Translations under genes and position numbers: made by a program | The notes under the pieces: generated by a model | The model's input: only the letters and a program-made list of their open reading frames with translations | Told to the model about the DNA's origin: nothing | Database searches by the model: none | Source: Clostridia bacterium | Lineage (GTDB): Bacteria > Bacillota > Clostridia > Christensenellales > CAG-138 | Assembly: GCA_016293975.1 (NCBI GenBank) | Contig: JAEDCW010000022.1 | Coordinates: 1 to 27,112, forward strand | Direction: 5' to 3' | DNA: 27,112 bases | Part shown: one piece after another, positions 22,060-27,112 of the stretch | How positions within the stretch are numbered: position 1 is the first letter of the stretch | Layout of the letters: each line of letters begins with the position of its first letter

Positions 22060-23382
22060 CTATCTAATTCTGAGACCCTTTGGGTACTTGCTCTTAAGCC
22101 TGCCGTCCGATGCCTTTCCAAAGCCTATCGGAAGCGCAGTTTCTCCGATTTTTACACAGACTGCAGTATATCCTTTTTTATCACAGTCGAGCTCCTCACC
22201 TGCGAGGAAGCGTTTTAATTCCCGTGACTCCTGTTCAAACACCAGTTTATTGGCAAAACCCATTCCAGCCGCCATGAAAATCGTATGTGACGGCTCAAAT
22301 CTTCCCTTAATAATCGTACCTGCATGAACTCCTGCAGAGAGTGTGTACATATCGCGCAACGCCCCGTAGACATCTTCTGTCATGAGCAGTACATCGCCCC
22401 TATCGTCCATATACGGAGCAAGTCCGCCCGGAAGCTTTGCACCTTGCTTGAAAAAATCGATAACGCAGGCTTCTTTGCACGGCTTGTATCTCTTTGACAC
22501 ATTCGATGCGGGCTTTAGCTCCGGCTTATGCGCCTCGCCCTTTCTCACGAGTACGGCACAGTAATGCCCCTCACCCTCGTAGATATGCGGATAGAGCTTT
22601 TTCTGCTCAAGCAAGTAAAAATCGTCGTGCGTTTTGAGGAAGTATTCGATAGTCTCCTCATCCTCCTCGCGCGAAAACGTGCATGTGGAGTATATGAGCT
22701 TTCCTCCCGGTATCACGCACTTAGCCGCGCTTTCGAGTATAAGTCTCTGTCTGTTTGCACAGGCGCGGACGTGCTCCTGCGACCACTCAGAGACCGCATT
22801 CGCGTCCTTTCTGAACATGCCCTCGCCCGAGCACGGCGCATCGACTATCACCCTATCAAACACATCCCCGTAGCTATTGCTTATAACATCCGGCGATGCA
22901 CTCGTCACTATTGAGTTCACCACACCCATGCGCTCCAATGTATGCTTGAGTGTCTTTGCCCTGCCGCTGACTATCTCGTTTGACACAAGAACACCTTCGC
23001 CCGAAAGCATCGCCGCGGCCGCACCCGACTTGCCTCCCGGGGCAGCACACATATCGAGCACTCTCATGCCCTTGTCTATATCCGACATGGCGACGGTTAT
23101 CGCCGCAGACGGTTCCTGCATATATATCGCGCCGGCAATGTGAGCGGGGTGGTTTCCTATCGATTCCACGCTTTCCTTGAGTATCACACAGTCGTCTGAA
23201 AACCCTCCGGGTGCCGTCTTCCACGATACAGCCTCTAAAAACTCGCTCGTCTGCATCTTGAGCGTGTTCACCCTAAAACCCCTCCGGGGCTCACAATAGT
23301 ATGTGCTCAAGAACGCGGCAAGTGCGCGCACAGAGACAAGCTGTTCGGCCATATTCTCAATAAAGCTCTCAGGCAGCCGCAT
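22060..23382 (-). CDS. RsmF/NOL1-NOP2-Sun family RNA cytosine-C5 methyltransferase
   Basis: 440 aa from the chosen start. Proteins of this family methylate cytosine C5 in rRNA or tRNA with SAM. The SAM-binding motif I is MCAAPGGKSG (about residues 105-114), motif IV DAPCSGEGMFRKD carries one catalytic Cys, and motif VI YSTCTFSREEDE carries the other, so both active cysteines are present. The C-terminal part ends KSKYPKGLRIR, as in the RsmF-like members of Firmicutes, with a PUA-like domain before it. The exact target nucleotide is not predictable. A longer frame reaches 23418; ATG 23382 has GGAGGT (23392-23387) upstream and follows the promoter at 23410-23438. First gene of a five-gene operon. 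Confidence 0.93.
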   Translation of the reverse strand: MRLPESFIENMAEQLVSVRALAAFLSTYYCEPRRGFRVNTLKMQTSEFLEAVSWKTAPGGFSDDCVILKESVESIGNHPAHIAGAIYMQEPSAAITVAMSDIDKGMRVLDMCAAPGGKSGAAAAMLSGEGVLVSNEIVSGRAKTLKHTLERMGVVNSIVTSASPDVISNSYGDVFDRVIVDAPCSGEGMFRKDANAVSEWSQEHVRACANRQRLILESAAKCVIPGGKLIYSTCTFSREEDEETIEYFLKTHDDFYLLEQKKLYPHIYEGEGHYCAVLVRKGEAHKPELKPASNVSKRYKPCKEACVIDFFKQGAKLPGGLAPYMDDRGDVLLMTEDVYGALRDMYTLSAGVHAGTIIKGRFEPSHTIFMAAGMGFANKLVFEQESRELKRFLAGEELDCDKKGYTAVCVKIGETALPIGFGKASDGRLKSKYPKGLRIR

Positions 23383-23409
23383 CGTTACCTCCAAAAGTTT
23401 CGATATCGG

Positions 23410-23438
23410 ATTATACAACGAAAACAGCGCACATTAAA
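23410..23438 (-). promoter_or_regulatory. Promoter of the rsmF-pdp-polA-coaE-lipoprotein operon
   Basis: Minus strand: -35 TTTAAT (23438-23433), 17-bp spacer, -10 TATAAT (23415-23410). It lies about 30 bp downstream of the end of the candidate small RNA. Confidence 0.7.
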
Positions 23439-23469
23439 CCCCCGTTGGCGTACTGTTGTGCGAGTTCAC

Positions 23470-23560
23470 AAAAAACACACCGCTGATGGCCGCAGTTTTT
23501 CGGTCTCACCGCTTATTTGCCGATTACCCTTTCACGGGCGCCTCTCCACGTAAGTAATTT
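23470..23560 (-). ncRNA. Candidate small RNA or attenuator leader upstream of rsmF
   Basis: Minus strand, a complete transcription unit of about 90 nt with no reading frame. A promoter (23567-23595) would start it near 23560. The RNA can form a 5' stem ATTAC/GTAAT enclosing ACG-GG/CC-CGT, a small hairpin CGGT-GAG-ACCG, and a terminal hairpin ACTGC (23496-23492) with GCGGT (23483-23479), followed by GTGTTTTTT. The sequence has GGAGAGGCGCCCG and GTGAAAGGGTAAT segments that recall parts of lysine and glycine riboswitches, but the conserved remainder is missing, so no family is assigned. It could be an independent RNA or, if the terminator leaks, a regulated leader for the operon beginning at rsmF. 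Confidence 0.4.
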
Positions 23561-23566
23561 CTACAT

Positions 23567-23595
23567 ATTATATTATACATATAAGCGTCAGTCAT
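23567..23595 (-). promoter_or_regulatory. Promoter of the candidate small RNA
   Basis: Minus strand: -35 ATGACT (23595-23590), 17-bp spacer, -10 TATAAT (23572-23567). An adjacent second TATAAT overlaps the spacer. Confidence 0.5.
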
Positions 23596-23876
23596 GCACA
23601 TTTCCTTTTTGAATTTAACATGACCCGCGCACATCATGCACGAAGCCGGTTTTAGGCAGAAGCTATGTACACCTTAAGCGTAAAATCATTTCTGTACAGA
23701 TTCACTGATATAAAAGTTGTATTTATGATTATTCCGACAGAGAAAAATGATATATTGTAAAATTTGTTTTATATCACTCAAGTACCACGCAAAAATGCCG
23801 AAAATTGCCGATATTTAGCCTTTAAACGTAATTTGTGCGCCGGACCGGGACAATCGCCAAAATATTCATAGCTCAA
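23596..23876. other. AT-rich gap without a gene
   Basis: No credible reading frame, RNA structure or promoter pair was found between the candidate small RNA promoter and the protease promoter. There are runs of A and T and a few weak TATAAT-like words, none with a good -35. Confidence 0.4.
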
Positions 23877-23905
23877 TTGACAAAGTTGAACCTATATATT
23901 ATCAT
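23877..23905 (+). promoter_or_regulatory. Promoter of the S8 protease gene
   Basis: -35 TTGACA (23877-23882), 17-bp spacer, -10 TATCAT (23900-23905). A leader of about 50 nt leads to the ribosome binding site AGGGGGAA (23953-23960) and ATG 23965. Confidence 0.75.
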
Positions 23906-23964
23906 AATGTGGTATGGTAACCAGCTTTATGCTGTGTATCAAAAAATACTTAAGGGGGAAAAAG

Positions 23965-26900
23965 ATGAACTACAAGTCAGTAAAAGGCTTTTTGGCTGTC
24001 GTTCTGACACTTGCAATGGTCGTTTCAATTTTCAGCGGCTTCACATTTGCAAATGATAAGATCGAAACACTCCAACTGGCCGATGAGACACTCGTCACCA
24101 AGGATGACGTCGATCCTAACGCTGATGTAACAATCATGGTTAAGCTCGATGGTCCCACTGCTTTCGAAGCAACAAAGTCTGTCAAGGCTTCTACAGCTAA
24201 GTCAGATGAACTGCTCCAGAAGCAGGCAGCAATGGAGAAAGTAGTTGAAGCAAGGCTCAATCAGGGGATTGATGTTCTCTACAACTACACACTGCTCTAT
24301 AACGGTTTCGCCTTTGAAGGTAAGATCTGGATGATCGATGAGATCAACAAGATCAGCGGCGTTTCCGCATATGCAGCTCCCGTGTTCGAGACACCTGTAC
24401 TTCCCAACATGGGAAGCAGCACTGAGATTATCGGTGCTCCGATTGCATGGCAGGAAGGCTACACCGGTGAGGGTGGCGTCGTTGCTATTCTCGACACAGG
24501 TATCCGCGCTACACACGAAGCATTCTCAGTTAATCCCGATAACATCACATTGTCTAGGGATGCTCTCCAGGCTATTGTTACCCAGTATGGCAGCTACATG
24601 CATGCCGGTACAACGGTAAACAGCCTGTATAAGAGCGACAAGATCCCGTTTGGTTGGGACTATAAGTACAACGATTACGATCCTAACCACGGCGCAAGCG
24701 ATCACGGCACACACGTTGCCGGTACCGCAGCAGGTAACAACGGCGACGATTTCAAGGGCGTAGCTCCCGATGCACAGCTCGTTGTCATGCAGGTCTTCTC
24801 CGCTACCGGCGGAGCGAGCTTCACCGAGATCATTGCAGCTCTTGAAGACTGCGTATACCTCGGCGTAGATTCTGCAAACATGAGCCTTGGTTCACCCGCA
24901 GGTTTCACAGCATACTACGATCCCAGCTATGGCGAGATTTTCGATCTCTTGGAAGAAGCCGGCGTTAACCTCTCGGTTTCTGCAGGTAACGAATTCAGCC
25001 AGGCCGAAGAGAGCGCATTTGACGGCTATGTTCTTGCAATGAACCCCGACTCGGGTCTTGTAGGTTCGCCCTCAACCTGGAATCCCTCGCTGTCAATTGC
25101 TTCTTCCGATAACGCCTCCGTATCAGCAGGCAGCATCACGGTTGGCAATCACACATTCGGTTTCAGCGAGACATCCGGTCAGTACGGTCTGCCCCTGATA
25201 TCATCAATTCCCGGCACATATGATTTCGTAATGTGTGGTTTAGGTAACGCAAGTGACTTTAACGGAGTTGACGTAGACGGTAAGGTTGCAGTCATCAGCC
25301 GTGGCGACATCAGCTTTATTGATAAGATCACGAACGCTTACAATGCCGGTGCTATAGCAGCTATTATCTATAATAACGCAGCCGGCGTTATCAACATGGA
25401 TCTCTCATCCATTGGAAGTAACGTTGATATCCCCGCTGTATCTATAACAGCTGAGGCAGGTACATACTTTGAAGGTCAAACCCAGGTCACAATCGGTGCT
25501 GACACCTTCATCGACATGTCCACAGCAGGAGCAATCTCCTCGTTCTCAAGCCGTGGTACGACAGCAGATCTGCGCATCAAGCCCGAGCTCACGGCTCCCG
25601 GCGGTTCGATCAACTCTGCCATCGGTTTTGGCAACGACAACAGCTACGAAACATGGAGCGGCACATCAATGGCTGCACCGCACGTAGCAGGCGGTTTCGC
25701 AATCGTTAAGGCATATCTGCGCGAGCTGTATCCCAACGCATCCGCTACTGAGATTAAGGAACTTGCAGATGCTCTGTTGATGTCAACAGCAACACCTCTC
25801 AATGAGCTCGTTCGTTCACAGGGCGCAGGTCTCATGAACCTCACAAACGCTCTCGCAGCACCTGCTTATCTGTCCGTTGACGCAAACTACGGCTCCAGAC
25901 CTAAGCTCGAGCTCGGTGAGAACGAGAATGGTACATTCAGCTTCGAGTTTGATATCACAGGACTCCCCAATGCTGATACAACCACATTCACGCTTGGCAA
26001 CATCACTTACATCGATACTCCTTATGAGCTTGGAACAGTTAACGATCAGACGATCTACGCCACAAAGTACACTGCTCTGAACATCTCAACAGGTGTAAAC
26101 GTAACATTCAACAGCAACACCGTAACCGTAGCAGCCGGTCAGACTGTTACAGTAACAGGTACAATCTCAGTCAACGATGATCTGTTGGCAGAGATAGGCC
26201 ATGTATTCCCCAGCGGTTCATTCCTGGAGGGCTTCATCACATTGAACTACGGCGCAGGCTGGCTCAATATCCCATACCTCGGATTCATAGGCGACTGGGA
26301 TGAGCCCGCAATGCTCGACCGTGGATTCTATTGGAACGATGCTTGCGGCGAAGCAAACCTCCAGACCAACGGTTCACTCAGTGCAAACGTTGTCGGTTAC
26401 AAGAAGGGCAACTCAACCACAGGTCTCGGCCTTAACCTCTACGCCGATATGCCCGAAGGTTCGTACAACCCCGATCGTAATGCAATCTCCCCGAACGGCG
26501 ACGGCGTATACGATGCAGTTAACAACCTCGAGTTTGGTCTCTTGAGAAATGCTCGTATGCTCACACTCGACCTGGACAACACAAATCTCTATACCTCGAA
26601 CGAGTATGACTGGAGAAAGGATTACTACTATAGTAACGGTGGATACTACACCTCTTCATCACTCACCGTAGACATTACCGGTTCCGGCATGGCTGAAAAC
26701 GAGACATCTTACCTCGTACTCAGCGCGTTCCTGGATCATGAAGGTTTCACTCTCGATGCAAACGAGAATGGCAAATGGATCATCCCGATCACACTCGATA
26801 CAGTTGCTCCCGAAGTAGCAATAGTAGACGGTGCGATAGCAATGACAGACGCCAACTATCTTGCTTACTATGCTGTTTACTCCGACGAGGCGATGACATC

Positions 26901-27112
26901 ACTCGTAACCGAGAGCGGCGTATTTGAAGATGAGCGTGGCTTAACAGAAACCTATGCACCCAATGCCGATGTTGTTTACGTTATGGTAGCCGACTACGCA
27001 GGCAATACCGCCAGCTATAAGGTTGACATTGCAAACAACACCGTAACACCCATCGAGGGCGGCGACGAGCCCGATCCCACACCCTCACCCGATCCCGAAC
27101 CCTCACCCGAAC
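23965..27112 (+). CDS. Secreted subtilisin-family (S8) serine protease, 3' truncated by the window
   Basis: At least 1049 codons, open to the right edge. Sec signal peptide (about residues 1-30, ending TFA), an I9-like propeptide (DVTIMVKLDGPTAF at about 47), then the S8 catalytic domain with all key residues: Asp177 in VAILDTGI, His247 in DHGTHVAGT, oxyanion Asn342 in VSAGNEF and Ser568 in GTSMAAPHVAGG. A PA domain (about 430-500, containing VDGKVAVISRGD) interrupts the catalytic domain between Asn and Ser, as in lactocepin and C5a-peptidase proteins. Beta-rich Fn3-like domains follow, and the visible end is a Pro-rich linker (DPTPSPDPEPSPE), which suggests a cell-wall or surface anchor beyond the window. 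A large surface protease for protein nutrition is the likely role. Codons resemble those of rplJ/rplL (ATC, AAC, AAG), unlike the ATA-rich neighbours, suggesting high expression. Confidence 0.95.
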   Translation, partial: MNYKSVKGFLAVVLTLAMVVSIFSGFTFANDKIETLQLADETLVTKDDVDPNADVTIMVKLDGPTAFEATKSVKASTAKSDELLQKQAAMEKVVEARLNQGIDVLYNYTLLYNGFAFEGKIWMIDEINKISGVSAYAAPVFETPVLPNMGSSTEIIGAPIAWQEGYTGEGGVVAILDTGIRATHEAFSVNPDNITLSRDALQAIVTQYGSYMHAGTTVNSLYKSDKIPFGWDYKYNDYDPNHGASDHGTHVAGTAAGNNGDDFKGVAPDAQLVVMQVFSATGGASFTEIIAALEDCVYLGVDSANMSLGSPAGFTAYYDPSYGEIFDLLEEAGVNLSVSAGNEFSQAEESAFDGYVLAMNPDSGLVGSPSTWNPSLSIASSDNASVSAGSITVGNHTFGFSETSGQYGLPLISSIPGTYDFVMCGLGNASDFNGVDVDGKVAVISRGDISFIDKITNAYNAGAIAAIIYNNAAGVINMDLSSIGSNVDIPAVSITAEAGTYFEGQTQVTIGADTFIDMSTAGAISSFSSRGTTADLRIKPELTAPGGSINSAIGFGNDNSYETWSGTSMAAPHVAGGFAIVKAYLRELYPNASATEIKELADALLMSTATPLNELVRSQGAGLMNLTNALAAPAYLSVDANYGSRPKLELGENENGTFSFEFDITGLPNADTTTFTLGNITYIDTPYELGTVNDQTIYATKYTALNISTGVNVTFNSNTVTVAAGQTVTVTGTISVNDDLLAEIGHVFPSGSFLEGFITLNYGAGWLNIPYLGFIGDWDEPAMLDRGFYWNDACGEANLQTNGSLSANVVGYKKGNSTTGLGLNLYADMPEGSYNPDRNAISPNGDGVYDAVNNLEFGLLRNARMLTLDLDNTNLYTSNEYDWRKDYYYSNGGYYTSSSLTVDITGSGMAENETSYLVLSAFLDHEGFTLDANENGKWIIPITLDTVAPEVAIVDGAIAMTDANYLAYYAVYSDEAMTSLVTESGVFEDERGLTETYAPNADVVYVMVADYAGNTASYKVDIANNTVTPIEGGDEPDPTPSPDPEPSPE

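Noticed and set aside
23470..23560. Lysine or glycine riboswitch at 23470-23560
   Set aside because: Short segments recall those families (GGAGAGGCGCC, GAAAGGGTAA), but the remaining conserved core and the target gene type are missing.
1..27112. CRISPR arrays, IS elements, tRNA genes or prophage remnants
   Set aside because: No regularly spaced repeats, transposase motifs, cloverleaf sequences or phage genes were seen on either strand.

Overview
The window looks like a piece of a chromosome from a Bacillota, Clostridia-like bacterium. The supports are strong AGGAGG-type ribosome binding sites, near-consensus sigma-A promoters (TTGACA/TATAAT, 17 bp), many intrinsic terminators, lipoprotein and Sec signal peptides of Gram-positive style, a ribosomal protein L10 leader, and a DNA polymerase I whose proofreading site is missing. 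A finer placement would be a guess. No tRNA, rRNA, CRISPR array, IS element or phage gene was seen.

Layout, left to right. (1) Positions 1-4440, all minus strand: the truncated start of a gene leaving the left edge with its own promoter; degV with a perfect consensus promoter; an MBL-fold hydrolase; a 202-aa protein that resembles the two accessory RNA-binding domains of arginyl-tRNA synthetase without the catalytic core; a 118-aa polytopic membrane protein; a previously easy-to-miss 52-aa single-span membrane protein; and an FsrA-like MFS exporter. (2) 4527-6993, plus strand: promoter, L10 leader/attenuator, rplJ and rplL, then a separate two-gene unit (YczE/YitT-type membrane protein plus a small membrane-anchored surface protein). 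(3) 6968-13360, minus strand: an orphan lipoprotein, typA/bipA, a 460-bp gap holding a candidate small RNA, then a murC-glmS operon (cell-wall precursor synthesis). (4) 13450-15832, minus strand: a two-gene ABC exporter (ATPase and permease, ATGA overlap). (5) 15841-23438, minus strand: a compact operon rsmF-like, pdp, polA, coaE and an oligopeptide-type substrate-binding lipoprotein with no permease beside it. (6) 23439-23964: a divergent intergenic region with a second candidate small RNA on the minus strand and a plus-strand promoter. (7) 23965 to the right edge, plus strand: a very large secreted subtilisin-family (S8) protease with a PA domain, cut by the window end in a proline-rich linker.

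Most of the window is core housekeeping: translation (rplJL, typA, rsmF), DNA replication/repair (polA), CoA and nucleoside metabolism (coaE, pdp), and peptidoglycan synthesis (glmS feeds UDP-GlcNAc, murC adds L-Ala to UDP-MurNAc). The accessory, less explained material is the left membrane-protein cluster (MFS, 52 aa, 118 aa) with the ArgS-like protein, the two candidate small RNAs, two promoter-associated palindromes and the surface protease. The candidate small RNA at about 9797-9895 is the most unusual signal: its 16-bp stem pairs fully only when read on the minus strand and its loop carries anti-Shine-Dalgarno sequence.
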